A DNA stretch of 64,000 nt from Streptomyces triculaminicus (lineage in GTDB: Bacteria > Actinomycetota > Actinomycetes > Streptomycetales > Streptomycetaceae): NCBI RefSeq assembly GCF_017349075.1, contig NZ_JAFMOF010000001.1:434001-498000 (forward strand), written 5' to 3'. Position 1 is the stretch's first letter. Every line of letters starts with the position of its first letter. The position numbers were made by a program, and so were the translations under genes. The notes below the pieces were generated by a model. It did no database searches. It was not told the DNA's origin and saw only the letters and a program-made list of their open reading frames with translations. Positions 16,498 through 26,391 of the stretch are shown in pieces.

Positions 16498-16692
16498 ATG
16501 ACATGCGACCGACTGGTGTGCGCCAACTGCGCGGCCCCCGTCGCCGAGGGCAGGTGCCCTGTGTGCCGGGCCAGCCGTGAGCGGCTGCAGCACCAGGAAG
16601 GCGTCTTCGGCGGGCTGACGCCGGCCGCGCTGATAGCGCTGCTGGTGGCGCTCGTCGCGGTGGCCGTGCTCGCCCGCGGCTTCGCCGGGTGA
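16498..16692 (+). CDS. Small zinc-ribbon membrane protein
   Basis: A 64-residue protein of unknown function. The N-terminal half has two CxxC knuckles ([16 protein letters not shown]), which should bind one zinc. The C-terminal half is a single membrane helix ([19 protein letters not shown]). The ATG at 16498 has an ideal ribosome site, GGAGGAGG seven bases upstream, which settles a start that longer in-frame readings would blur. It is divergent from ftsE and followed by a perfect terminator. Small proteins of this form next to ftsE recur in Streptomyces as far as I recall. A link to division or the translocon is only positional. Confidence 0.82.
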   Translation: MTCDRLVCANCAAPVAEGRCPVCRASRERLQHQEGVFGGLTPAALIALLVALVAVAVLARGFAG

Positions 16693-16714
16693 CGCCCCGA
16701 CGCGGACATGAGCC

Positions 16715-16752
16715 ATCGAGGCCCGGAGCGCGACAGCGCTCCGGGCCTCGAT
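16715..16752 (+). terminator. Bidirectional terminator between convergent genes
   Basis: A perfect 17-bp stem (ATCGAGGCCCGGAGCGC and its complement) encloses a GACA loop. It sits 22 bases after the zinc-ribbon gene and 24 bases beyond the stop of the convergent repeat protein, so it can serve both. Confidence 0.88.
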
Positions 16753-16775
16753 CGTGTCACCAGGGGGTACGGCCG

Positions 16776-17837
16776 TCAGGCGGCGGTACCGCGGTTGATC
16801 AGGCGCGGCAGCATCCGGAAGCCGATGCCACCCGCGATCATCGTCGCGGCGCCGGCCAGCAGGAAGGTCGTCTGACCGGCACCGGTCTGGGCCAGCTCGC
16901 CGGACGGCGCGGCGGAGTCGGAGGAACCGGACGAGCCGCCCTGGCTGGGCTGGCCGACCTGGGCGAGCTCCTCCTTGTCCTTGCCCTGGTCCACGGGCCG
17001 CGAGCCGGCGCTGTCGGTGCCGGTGTTGCAGTTGCCGTCGGTGTCCACGGGGCAGGTGTGGGCGTCGTCGCCGCTGCCGCCGGTCGAGCCGCTGCCGCCG
17101 GTGGCGGAGGAGCCGCTGTGGTCGTCGTCGCCGCCGGTGGAGCCGCCGCTGGTGGAACCACCGGAGGTCGAGCCACCGGAGGTGGAACCGCCGCTGGTGG
17201 AGCCGCCGCTCGTCGAGCCGCCGGAGGTCGAACCACCGCTGGTCGAGCCACCCGAGGTGGAACCGCCGGAGGTGGAGCCGCCACTGGTGGAACCACCCGA
17301 GGTGGAACCGCCGCTGGTGGAGCCGCCGGAGGTCGTCGGGTCACCACCGGTGGAGCCACCGCTGGTCGAACCGCCGGAGGTGGAGCCGCCGGAGGTCGTC
17401 GGGTCACCACCGGTGGAGCCACCGCTCGTGGAGCCGCCGCTGGTCGACGGGTCACCACCAGTGGAGCCACCGCTGGTCGAACCGCCGGAGGTGGAGCCGC
17501 CGGAGGTCGTCGGGTCACCACCGGTGGAGCCACCGCTGGTCGAGCCACCGCTCGTGGAGCCGCCGCTGGTCGACGGGTCACCACCAGTGGAGCCACCGCT
17601 GGTCGAACCGCCGGAAGTGGAGCCCCCGGAGGTCGGGGGCTGCGGGATCTCGGTCGGACCCGTGGTCGGGTCGCCGTCGGGGGCGCGGACGCCCACGTGG
17701 GCCTTCACGCCGACGCCGCCGACCTCGACGTCGACACCGGCGGCCGAGGCCGCACCCGCGGCCGTCAGGGAGGCGCCCGCGGCGATCATCGCGCCCGCGG
17801 CTATTCGCGCGACACGCAGTCGCGTCCTGTTCGTCAT
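16776..17837 (-). CDS. Sortase-type surface protein with Gly-Gly-Ser-Thr-Ser repeats
   Basis: A 353-residue exported protein with a clear anchor design. The signal peptide (RIAAGAMIAAGASLTAAGAASA) cleaves near residue 33, followed by a short folded part (VDVEVGGVGVKAHVGV). Residues 70 to about 236 are almost only GGSTS pentads, with spaced GGDPTT/GGDPST variants forming a higher-order repeat. A short Cys pair (TCPVDTDGNC) comes next. The end has LAQTG (315-319), a hydrophobic helix and an RLINRGTAA tail, the LAxTG signal used by class E sortases in Streptomyces. A degenerate ELAQVG lies 30 residues earlier. The repeat region would act as a flexible, possibly O-glycosylated stalk. Length is likely to vary between strains. 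The ATG at 17837 follows GGGGGTAG. Confidence 0.88.
   Translation of the reverse strand: MTNRTRLRVARIAAGAMIAAGASLTAAGAASAAGVDVEVGGVGVKAHVGVRAPDGDPTTGPTEIPQPPTSGGSTSGGSTSGGSTGGDPSTSGGSTSGGSTSGGSTGGDPTTSGGSTSGGSTSGGSTGGDPSTSGGSTSGGSTGGDPTTSGGSTSGGSTSGGSTGGDPTTSGGSTSGGSTSGGSTSGGSTSGGSTSGGSTSGGSTSGGSTSGGSTSGGSTSGGSTSGGSTSGGSTGGDDDHSGSSATGGSGSTGGSGDDAHTCPVDTDGNCNTGTDSAGSRPVDQGKDKEELAQVGQPSQGGSSGSSDSAAPSGELAQTGAGQTTFLLAGAATMIAGGIGFRMLPRLINRGTAA
17130..17630. repeat. 15-bp tandem repeat array encoding GGSTS
   Basis: About 500 bases of near-identical 15-bp units (CCGCCGCTGGTGGAG and variants on the plus strand) encode the GGSTS stalk. Longer blocks of 60-90 bp that include the GGGTCACCACC variant recur, which indicates block duplications. 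The opposite strand stays open as Glu-Pro-Pro repeats purely because of the repeat. Confidence 0.9.
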
Positions 17838-17918
17838 CTGCTGCTACCCCCAGTAGCCGATCTCGTCATTGGAGCAGCTCTCCACGGGGCGGTGGCGTCC
17901 TGGGGGCGGCGTGACTGA

Positions 17919-17946
17919 CCGGCCGTACGACTGTCGTACCGGCCGG
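17919..17946 (-). terminator. Possible prfB terminator
   Basis: CCGGCCGTACGAC and GTCGTACCGGCCGG pair around a single T with one bulged C. It lies in the 272-base gap, about 165 bases after the prfB stop and 80 bases before the start of the repeat protein. The rest of this gap shows nothing else I can support. Confidence 0.45.
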
Positions 17947-18109
17947 GCCGCTCGCCCCCCGCCACACGCGCCCCAGTGATCGCATGCCGCCCGTCAGCCT
18001 TCCCAGTTTTCCGGGCAGCGTCAAGGAAGTTACGGGCGGGTATGTCCCGCTGCGTTGGGGGTTGTTCGCAGTTGTCGGGTGAGGTTTACGCAGAGCTTTA
18101 CGCGAAGAT

Positions 18110-19225
18110 TTACTTCGCCGTCTGCTCCTGCTGCTTGCGCCAGCGGATGCCGGCCTCCAGGAAGCCGTCGATCTCGCCGTCGAGCACGGACTGCGGGTTG
18201 CCGACCTCGAACTCGGTACGCAGGTCCTTGACCATCTGGTACGGGTGCAGGACGTACGAACGCATCTGGTTGCCCCAGGAGCTGCCGCCGTCGCCCTTGA
18301 GGGCGTCCATCTTGGCGCGCTCCTCCTGGCGCTGACGCTCGAGGAGCTTGGCCTGGAGGACGTTCATCGCGGTCGCCTTGTTCTGGATCTGCGAGCGCTC
18401 GTTCTGGCAGGAGACGACGATACCGGTGGGGAGGTGCGTCAGGCGGACCGCGGAGTCGGTCGTGTTGACGCCCTGGCCGCCGGGGCCGGAGGAGCGGTAG
18501 ACGTCCACGCGCAGGTCCGACTCGTCGATCTCGACGTGGTCGGTCTGCTCGACGACCGGGAGCACCTCGACGCCGGCGAAGGACGTCTGGCGGCGGCCCT
18601 GGTTGTCGAAGGGCGAGATGCGCACCAGGCGGTGCGTGCCCTGCTCGACGGAGAGCGTGCCGTAGGCGTACGGGACCTGGACGGCGAAGGTGGTCGACTT
18701 GATGCCGGCCTCTTCGGCGTACGAGGTCTCGTAGATCTCGGTCTTGTAGCCGTGGCGCTCGGCCCAGCGCAGGTACATGCGCTGCAGGCGCTCGGCGAAG
18801 TCGGAGGCGTCGACGCCGCCGGCCTCGGCGCGGATGTTGACCAGCGCCTCGCGGGAGTCGTACTCGCCGGACAGGAGGGTGCGGACCTCCATCTCGTCCA
18901 GCGCCTTGCGGACCGACGCCATCTCGGCCTCGGCCTCGGCGAGGGTGTCCGCGTCGTCCTCGGCCTCGGCGAGCTCGAAGAGCACGGCGAGGTCGTCGAT
19001 GCGGCCGCGCAGGGTCTCCGCCTTGCGGACCTCGGCCTGCAGGTGCGACAGCTGGCTGGTGATCTTCTGCGCCGCGGCGGGGTCGTCCCACAGCGACGGG
19101 GCCGCCGCCTGCTCCTCGAGCACGGCGACATCGGCCCTCATCCTGTCGAGGTCCAGGACGGCCTCGATCGACCCCATGGTCGAGGAGAGGGACTTCAGCT
19201 CTTCGGATACGTCAACGACTGCCAC
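18110..19225 (-). CDS. prfB: Peptide chain release factor 2
   Basis: RF2 (371 residues) recognises UGA and UAA stop codons. The stop-codon reading tripeptide SPF is in [15 protein letters not shown], and the peptidyl-hydrolysis GGQ is in [20 protein letters not shown]. The gene is uninterrupted: the in-frame UGA and programmed +1 shift used by E. coli prfB are absent, as is usual in actinomycetes. The start is GTG at 19225 with a weak GGGTG ribosome site. It lies 98 bases downstream of the kinase gene on the same strand. Confidence 0.96.
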   Translation of the reverse strand: MAVVDVSEELKSLSSTMGSIEAVLDLDRMRADVAVLEEQAAAPSLWDDPAAAQKITSQLSHLQAEVRKAETLRGRIDDLAVLFELAEAEDDADTLAEAEAEMASVRKALDEMEVRTLLSGEYDSREALVNIRAEAGGVDASDFAERLQRMYLRWAERHGYKTEIYETSYAEEAGIKSTTFAVQVPYAYGTLSVEQGTHRLVRISPFDNQGRRQTSFAGVEVLPVVEQTDHVEIDESDLRVDVYRSSGPGGQGVNTTDSAVRLTHLPTGIVVSCQNERSQIQNKATAMNVLQAKLLERQRQEERAKMDALKGDGGSSWGNQMRSYVLHPYQMVKDLRTEFEVGNPQSVLDGEIDGFLEAGIRWRKQQEQTAK

Positions 19226-19323
19226 GCACCCAGACTAACGGCTACGCGCAACATCCCGGTCCGAAGGGCGGTCCGGCGGCCGCCGCGGAGGGCCCGGAGG
19301 CGGCCCCGCGACGGCCCGGACGC

Positions 19324-20697
19324 CTAGCGCAGCGGGGCCACCGAGCCCTGGCCGGGGTCCTGGCCGGGCCCGGCCGGGGGCCGGGCGGGGCCGGTGCGGT
19401 GGACGCCGGGCTTGCCGCCCGGCTTGGCGTCCCCGGGGTCGGAGCCGCCGCTCGTGGCGAACCAGCCCCCCACTCCGGCGGCCGCGGCGAGCGCCACGGC
19501 CGCGGCGCCCAGCTTGATCCGGCGCCGCCGCGCGGCCTCGGCCCGGTTGCGGGCGGACCCGGCGCGCGGCTGGCCGGGCGAGCGCGGGGCGCGCGCCGTG
19601 CCGTGGGCGCCGCCCGCGAGCTCCTCGGGGCCGGGGACGCGCATGCTGGTGTGCGTGTCGCGGGACGAGTCGGAGACGCCGCCGGGCACCAGCGGGACGG
19701 CGCCGCGCCGACGCGGCTCCACGGCGCCGGGCGCGGCCGCTGCGGACTCGTACGGCCCCTCGCGCTCCGCACCCGCCGCTTCGGGCTCCTCGTCCGGCTG
19801 CTCGTCGATGTCGAGCGGCGGGATGCCGGCCAGTCCGGGCAGCATCTCGTGCAGGCGGGCGGCGAGCTCCGAGGCGCGCAGCCGGGAGGCGGGCGCCTTG
19901 GCCAGGCACTGGACGATCAGCTGCCACAGCTCGTCGGGGATGCCGGGCAGCGGCGCCACGGTCTCCGTCACGTGCCGGCGCAGCACCGCGCCCGGGTGGC
20001 CGCCGCCGAAGGGCGTGAAGCCGGCCAGCAGCTCGTAGAGGACGGTGGCCAGGGCGTAGACGTCGACGGAGGCGCGCGGCGGCAGGCCCTCGATGATCTC
20101 GGGGGCGAGGTAGTCGGGGGTGCCGATGACGCTGCGCTGGCTCGGTGAGCGGCCGCCCGCCGTGTCGCCGGAGGCCGCGGGCCGCTCGCGGGCCGGACGC
20201 GGGAAGTCCACGAGGCGGGCGATGCCGAAGTCGGTGAGCAGCGCGGGGTGCGCGCCGGCGGGGCCGAGCGGGCCCTGCATGTCGAGCAGGACGTTCTCGG
20301 GCTTGACGTCGCGGTGGATGATCCCGGCCGCGTGGGCGGCGGCGAGCGCGTCCGCGACGTCGGCCACGATGGCGACGGCCGCCTCGGGCGCCAGGCGCCG
20401 CTCGCGGTCGAGGCGCGTGCGCAGGTCCGTGCCGCGGATCAGGTCCATGACCAGGGCGAGGTCGGCGCCGTCGACGACGAGGTCGCGGACGCCGACCACG
20501 CGGGGGTGGTCCAGACCGAGGAGGGCCGCGCGCTCCTGCACGAAGCGGCCGACCAGCTCCTGGTCGGAGGCGAGGTCCTCGCGCAGGAGCTTGATGGCGA
20601 CGGGCCCCTCGGGGCCTTCGCCGAGCCACACCGTCCCGGCGCTGCCGCGTCCCAGGACCTGGTGGGCGGTGTACCGGCTGCCGATCTTCCGTGCCAA
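19324..20697 (-). CDS. Transmembrane Ser/Thr protein kinase (PkaB-like)
   Basis: A 457-residue eukaryotic-type kinase. The catalytic domain spans about 6-280: glycine loop GRGSAGTVW (16-24), Lys36, HRDVKPEN from 128, DFG at 156-158 and the SVIGTPDYLAPE activation segment, all intact. A Pro/Arg/Ser-rich linker (280-385) leads to one membrane helix (IKLGAAAVALAAAAGVGGWFA) and a short Pro/Gly outer tail, with no PASTA domains. The TTG start at 20697 has GGGGAA upstream, and MARKIGSRYTAHQVLGRGS agrees with PkaA/PkaB-type kinases. It lies next to a second kinase, and an FHA protein sits just beyond. Substrates are unknown. Confidence 0.9.
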   Translation of the reverse strand: MARKIGSRYTAHQVLGRGSAGTVWLGEGPEGPVAIKLLREDLASDQELVGRFVQERAALLGLDHPRVVGVRDLVVDGADLALVMDLIRGTDLRTRLDRERRLAPEAAVAIVADVADALAAAHAAGIIHRDVKPENVLLDMQGPLGPAGAHPALLTDFGIARLVDFPRPARERPAASGDTAGGRSPSQRSVIGTPDYLAPEIIEGLPPRASVDVYALATVLYELLAGFTPFGGGHPGAVLRRHVTETVAPLPGIPDELWQLIVQCLAKAPASRLRASELAARLHEMLPGLAGIPPLDIDEQPDEEPEAAGAEREGPYESAAAAPGAVEPRRRGAVPLVPGGVSDSSRDTHTSMRVPGPEELAGGAHGTARAPRSPGQPRAGSARNRAEAARRRRIKLGAAAVALAAAAGVGGWFATSGGSDPGDAKPGGKPGVHRTGPARPPAGPGQDPGQGSVAPLR

Positions 20698-20863
20698 GAC
20701 TGTTCCCCGACTCCTCCGTCATCCGACAGACGCACTGGCGACCAAGCTACGCGTCTGACGCACCGTTGGGGACTCCGATTCGCCGCCAACCGCCACTTCT
20801 GCGGCAGAAAACACCCGTCAGGTGTCGACAAATCGACAGACATGGGGAGTCCGGCACGACGGA

Positions 20864-22646
20864 CTATTTGGCCTCGGAACCGACGTTCGAGACCCAGTCC
20901 TTGAGGTCGGTGAACCAGTCCCAGGTCGCGTCCCAGAAGCTCTTGCCGTCGGCGACCCAGTCCTTGAGCGGGGTGAACTCCCACACCAGCCAGGAGCCCA
21001 CGACCAGCACCAGGATCATGAACAGGCAGCCCTTGAGGCAGCCCAGCCCCGGGATCCGCATCGGGTTCGCGCTGCGCTGCCGCGGCGGGCGCGGCTCGCG
21101 GCGCGGAGCGGGGGCCGGCGCGGGGCCGGCGGCGGGGTGTACGGCTGCGGCTGGGGCGGCTGCGGCGTGTGGTGCCGCTGGGGCCGCCGGTCCGGGCGAC
21201 CCTGCGGGGCGCGCGGCGGCGCGTACTGCTGGGGACGCGGCTGCGGCTGGGGGCCTGGGCGGGGTACTGCTGCTGCCCGTACCCCTGCTGTCCGTGCTGC
21301 TGCCCGTACTGCTGGGGCTGCTGGGGCGCGGGCCCCGGACGGCGGGCGGGACGGCGGCGCAGCGGGTCCTCGCTCGGGTCGAGGTACTGCACCTGGGTCT
21401 GGTCGTTGCGGTCGCGGGCCGCGCGCATCTGGGTCTGCCACGGGTGCGGGCTGTCGCCCTGCTGCTGGTCCGGGCGGCCCTGCGGCGGGCCCGGGGGCAC
21501 GGGCGGCATGGCGCGCGTGGGGTCCCCGCCGCCGTACGCGCCGGGGCCCGCGGGCAGCACCTGCGTGGGGTCGGCGTTGGGGCCGGCGCCGTGGCCGGTG
21601 CTGTTCATCACGCTCGTCGCGGCGTTCGGGTCGTACGAGCCGGGGGCGACGGGCGGCAGCATCTGCGTGGGGTCGGCGTCGCCGGAGCCGGCCGCCGGAG
21701 CGGCGCCCAGGCCCGTGCCGGGCACCTGGGCGGGCTCGGGGTCCGGGGCGAGCAGCGCGCCGACGCCGAGGGCGGCCTCGGCCTGCGCGGGGGAGGCGTG
21801 GACGCCGACGCCCGCGGCGACCACGCGCAGGGCGCGGGCGAGGTTCTCGGCGGACGGCCGCTCCTCGGGCCGCTTGCTCAGGCAGCGCTCTATGACCGTC
21901 CACAGCGGCTCGGGGACCGTCGTGGGACGGCGCGGCTCGGCGCTCAGGTGCTGGTGGAGCACCTCCAGCGCGGTCGCGCCCGCGAACGGCGGACGGCCGG
22001 TGACCAGCTCGTACAGCAGGATGCCGGCGCCGTAGATGTCGACGGCGGAGGTCTGCGGGCGGCCCTCGGCGGACTCCGGCGCGACGTAGGCCGGGGTGCC
22101 GACGAACTCGTGGGTGCGGGTGAGGCCGGGCGAGTCGGCCAGGCGCGCGATGCCGAAGTCGGTGAGCATCGGGTGCATCTGGCCGCCGTCGTTCTTCAGC
22201 AGGACGTTGGCGGGCTTCAGGTCGCGGTGGACGATGCCGTCGGCGTGGCTGGCGGCGAGGGCGTCGGCGATCTGCGCGGTCAGCAGCGCGGCGGCGACCG
22301 GGGTGAAGGGGCCGTTCTCGCGGAGGTAGCGGTGCAGGTCCGGGCCGTCGACGAGGTCCATGACGAGCGCGAGCAGGTCGCCCTCGACCACCAGGTCGCG
22401 GGTGCGGACGATGTTCGGGTGGGTGAGCCGGAGCAGGACGGACCGCTCGCGCAGGAAGCGCATCACGACGTCCGCGTCGTTGGCCAGCTCCTCCTTGAGG
22501 ACCTTGATCGCGACGGTCTCGCCGGGCTGCCCGGCCACCGCCGCCTCGGCTCCGGCCGACTCGCGCTGGCGTGCTCGCCAGACGGTGCCCGTGGCCCCGC
22601 GTCCGAGCGGCTCCTCGAGCAGGTATTTGCTGCCTACCGGCCGCAC
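20864..22646 (-). CDS. Transmembrane Ser/Thr protein kinase (PkaA-like), frame broken twice
   Basis: The kinase domain is complete: start GTG 22646 after AGGGAGC, glycine loop GRGATGTVW (15-23), Lys48, HRDLKPAN from 140, DFG 163-165 and activation Thr176/178. A Gln/Pro-rich linker follows, then a conserved end MRIPGLGCLKGCLFMILVLV with a membrane helix and a Trp-rich tail (stop at 20864). These three pieces lie in three frames. Frame changes fall at a C/G run of five at 21249-21253 and near 21110-21137, which includes another run of five. Adding one base at each gives exactly 595 codons. Without correction the kinase frame runs into the next gene to 20439. I infer assembly under-calls rather than a dead gene; two real deletions that remove the anchor are the alternative. 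Confidence 0.8.
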
Positions 22647-23110
22647 GTCATGCGCTCCCTGGTCGTGATGCGAGCTCTGTGATCCAAGCTCTCCGAGGTG
22701 TTCGGCTTCGCGCCCACTGTAGTGCCGCCTCCCGGACCGTCCGTCCGGCGAATCCGGTGGGGCTTGTGGGATAGACGCGGGGCGCGGGCGGATGGTTGCC
22801 GCGCGGCGGAGGCTCTCGTAAATAACGGCAAGAAATAGGTCGAGAGCGGACAAGCGGTTAAAGAAATCAGCCAAGGGCGACCGTGGGCTGCGAGCTTTCC
22901 CATACTCGGATGGTCGTTCAAGATCACGAATCGGCTCTCGCCGGGCGCGTCGTCGGCGGCAGGTGCGAGGATGCTCGCAGCACGGATGCGGCGGGGAGGG
23001 AGCGGGAGACCCCGCGCGAACGTGGTGACCTGTACGTGCCGACGCGCCCGTGCGCGGTGGGGGTGGCTTCAGTTCCGGCCCCGCCGCACACCCGGGGCAG
23101 GAAGGGACCG
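22647..23110. other. Divergent promoter region, kinase and FHA-FtsK genes
   Basis: About 460 bases without a supportable gene. The middle (about 22810-22880) is AT-rich for this genome (GTAAATAACGGCAAGAAATA) and is flanked by a GCTCTCG/CGAGAGC inverted repeat spaced 23 bases. It probably carries promoters for both divergent genes; no -35/-10 pair stands out. Confidence 0.5.
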
Positions 23111-23119
23111 TTGACGGCG

Positions 23120-26100
23120 ATGCAGATCCGGCTGACCGTCCTCGGGCCGCTCAGCGGCCACACCACGTGCGCCTGCGATGTGCTCGTGACCGCCCCCACG
23201 GGGACCGCCCTGGCGGCCGTGGCGAGTGGCCTCGCGACCGCCGTCGCGGCGGCCGGCTCCGACCTCGGCAGCGGTGCCGTCGTGGTCCACGCCGGCGGCG
23301 AGCGCCTCGACCCACAGCGCTGCGCGCTGGGCGAGCCACCGCTCACGGACGGCGCGGTGCTCTCGCTGGGCGCCCCCGCCGACCCCGAGCGGCACGCGGG
23401 CGTGCTCCACTCCGGCGTCCCGGAGGCGGCCGCCCGGCTGCACGTGGTCTCCGGCCCGGACGCCGGCGGCGTCCACCTGCTGCACGGCGGCGAGGTCCGC
23501 GTCGGCCGCTCGAGCTCCGCCGACATCCCCCTGGACGACCCCGACGTCTCCCGCCTGCACTGCGCGGTGACCCTCGCCGACGACGGCACCGTCACCCTGC
23601 ACGACATGGGCTCCACCAACGGCACACTGCTCGACGGCGAGGCCGTGGACGGCGAGCCCGTGCCGCTGCCGGCGGGCGCCCTGCTGCGGGTCGGCGAATC
23701 CACGCTCAGCCTGCACGGCGCGGGCTCCCCCGACGGCTCGGGGCCCGGCGTCCTGCCGGCGGTCCCGGACGGCGAGGGGCACCTGCGGGTGGGGGCGACG
23801 CCGGACGCCGCCCCGGCGCAGAGCGCCTCGGGCACGCCCCCGCGCGCCGACCGGGGCGACAGTGCGCCGGGCACGGCCTACGGCGAGGGCACCTGGCGCG
23901 GCGGCCCCGGCGCGGGCCACCCCCGGCCCCTCCCGCCACCGCGCCCGCCCCGGCGGGGGCCGGCGCCACCACCAGCGCCGCCGGGTACGCCGACCTGAGC
24001 ACCCCCTCCGCCCCGGCCGCGGGTCCCGAGCCGGCCGAGGGCACCGAGCCCGGCGGCAAGCGGCGCGGCCGCGGCATAGGAGCCTGGGCCCGCCGGCTGA
24101 CCGGCGGGCTGACCGGGCGCGACGCCGACCGCCGCCCCGGCGACCCGGCCGTGGAGCAGCGCCCGGCCGGCGACGACCCCGCCGCGAGCGGTCCCGCCGC
24201 CTGCGGCGCGGTAGCGCTGCGCGAGCGCTGGCCGGACCCGGCGACCGTCCTGCTGACCGCCCTCGGCCCGGGACCGCGGCTGTGGGAGCGCGGCCCGGAC
24301 CACCCCGACCTGCTGACCGTGCGGCTGGGCACCGCCGACCGCTACCGCCCCGACGGCGGCGGCCCGCTGCCGTCCGTGCCGGTCACGGTCGGCCTGCGCC
24401 AGGCCGGGTCGCTGGGCCTGGCCGGTCCCCGGGCACGGCTGTCCGGACTGGCCCGGTCCGTGCTCGCCCAGCTCGCCGCGCTGCACGCGCCCGCCGCGCT
24501 CGAGTACGTCCTCATCAGCGCCGACCGCGCACGCCCCGCCGAGGAGCGGCTGGCGGAGTGGTCCTGGCTGGGCTGGCTGCCGCACGCGCGGCCCGCGCAC
24601 GGGCAGGACTGCCGTCTGCTGCTGGCCTACGACCGCGAGCAGGCCGAGGCCCGCACGGCCGAGCTGGTGCGCCGCCTGGACGACGGCCCCCTGGGCACCA
24701 GCTGGCCGGGCGCGTCCCCCGAGGTCGTCGCCGCGGCCGCGGGACGCCACCGCGGCCCGTACACCGTGCTGATCGTGGACGGCGACCCCGGCTCGGCGGG
24801 CCTGCGCGAGACGGTCGCCCGGCTGGCCGTGGCCGGCCCGGCGGCCGGCATCCACCTGCTGTGCCTGGCGGACGCCCCGGCCACCACGCCCTCCTCCCCG
24901 GTGTCGGCGACCCTGAAGACGGCCGCGGCGGCCTCGCCCGCCTTCCCGCACTGCGGCGCCGTCGCCCTGCTCAGCGGCGACGTGGCCACGGTCGTCCAGG
25001 TCATCCGCCAAGCCCCGGAGGCGGCCCCGGTCGCCGGCGGCCAGGGGCAGCCGGCCCAGCGGCCCGCCACGGACCGGAACACCGGCGGTGCCGAGGGCGC
25101 CGCCGGGCGGCCGGCCATCGCCGCGCTCGACGCCGTCTCCGCCGCCTGGGCCGAGCGCTTCGCCCGGGCGATGGCCCCCCTGCGGCTCGCGGACACGGCC
25201 GGGGCGTTGCAGGGCTCGCGCATCGCGGCGGCCCTGCCGCGCACCGCGCGCCTGCTGGACGAGCTGGGGCTCGCCCGCGCCACCCCCGCCTCGCTGACCG
25301 CCCGCTGGGCGGCCGCGACCGACCGGGGCGCCCGCCCCGGGGGCCGGGCCGTCGCCGTGCTGGGCGCCGGGCCGCACGGGCCGCTCACGGTCGACCTGGC
25401 GGCGGACGGCCCGCATCTGGTGGTGCACGGCGGACGCGGCAGCGGCAAGACCGAGCTGCTGCGCTCGCTCGCCGCGTCGCTGGCCGCCGCCGACCGGCCC
25501 GACCGGCTCTCGCTGGTCCTCGTCGACGGGGCGGCCGCCGAGCGCGGCGAGGGGCTGCGGGTCTGCACGGACCTGCCGCACGTCTCCACCTATCTCGCCG
25601 CCTCCGACCCGGTGCGGATGCGGGAGTTCGCCCAGGCGCTGAGCTCGGAGCTCAAGCGCCGCGCCGAGCTGCTGGGCACGCTCGACTTCTCCGGCTGGCA
25701 CGAGCGCGACACCGCGGCGTCCGCGCCGTCGGTGGTGGCTCCCCGCCGCCCGGTGGAGCCCTCCTCCGGCGACCTCGAGACGCCCTCCACCGGCACCCTG
25801 AAGCTGCGCACCCAGCGCGGCGGTCCGGCCCGCACGGCCGAGACCGCGCTGCCGCGCCTGGTCGTCCTCGTCGACGACTTCGACGCCCTGGTCGCCCCCG
25901 CCCTGGGTGCCACGGGCCGGCCGGCGGCCGGTTCGGTGGTCCGGGCGCTGGAGTCCGTGGCCCGTGACGGCGAGCGGCTGGGCGTCCACCTGATCGTCGC
26001 GTCCGGCCGCCCGGACCGTACGGCCGACACGGCGGCGGTCGAACGGGCCGGGCTGCGGGCGACGCTGGAGATCGCGCCGGCCGACGCCTCCGCCGCGGAG

Positions 26101-26391
26101 CCGGACGGCACGGGAGCGGGCGAACCGGCCCCCGGCCGGGGCCGGCTGCAGCGCCCCGACGACGCCGCGACCATCCCCTTCCAGGCGGGCCGGGTCACCG
26201 GCCGCATCCCGCGCACGGCCACACAGCGGCCGACGGTGGTCCCGCTGGACTGGCAGCGCATGGGCGACCCGCCCACCCGGCGCCCGTTGCGCGAGCTGGG
26301 CAACGGACCGACCGATCTGGCCCTGCTGGCCAGCGCCCTGCAGCGGGCGGCCCAGTCCGCGGCCGCGCAGGCCGCCCCGCCGTTGCTGTGA
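23120..26391 (+). CDS. FHA domain FtsK/SpoIIIE-like ATPase, frame broken once
   Basis: Residues 108-200 form an FHA phosphothreonine-binding domain: VRVGRSSSADI, VSRLH and GSTNGTLLDG carry the expected Arg, Ser, His and Asn. After a Pro/Ala linker come FtsK/SpoIIIE-type ATPase segments with Walker A HGGRGSGKTELLRSL and Walker B RLVVLVDDFDAL. The FHA part and the ATPase part are in different frames. The break is at a run of five C at 23920-23924 (GGCCACCCCCGG). A sixth C joins them and gives exactly 1091 codons. The start is ATG 23120; an in-frame TTG at 23111 has a better spaced GGAAGGGA. Being divergent from PkaA, it is a natural reader of kinase output. Its cargo is unknown; similar ATPases drive type VII-like export. 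Confidence 0.82.

Noticed and set aside
17130..17630. CRISPR-like array
   Set aside because: The units are contiguous 15-bp coding repeats without unique spacers and lie inside one reading frame.
16975..17856. Long plus-strand reading with Glu-Pro-Pro-Leu-Val repeats
   Set aside because: It is the mirror of the GGSTS repeat region of the minus-strand surface protein, which has a signal peptide, a sortase signal and a ribosome site. The plus reading has none of these.
18110..19225. Programmed +1 frameshift in prfB
   Set aside because: The frame is continuous from the GTG start through GGQ with no early in-frame TGA.
20864..22646. Programmed ribosomal frameshifting in the kinase gene
   Set aside because: Two shifts of the same sign would be needed, there is no slippery heptamer with a downstream structure, and the same kind of break occurs in three unrelated genes.
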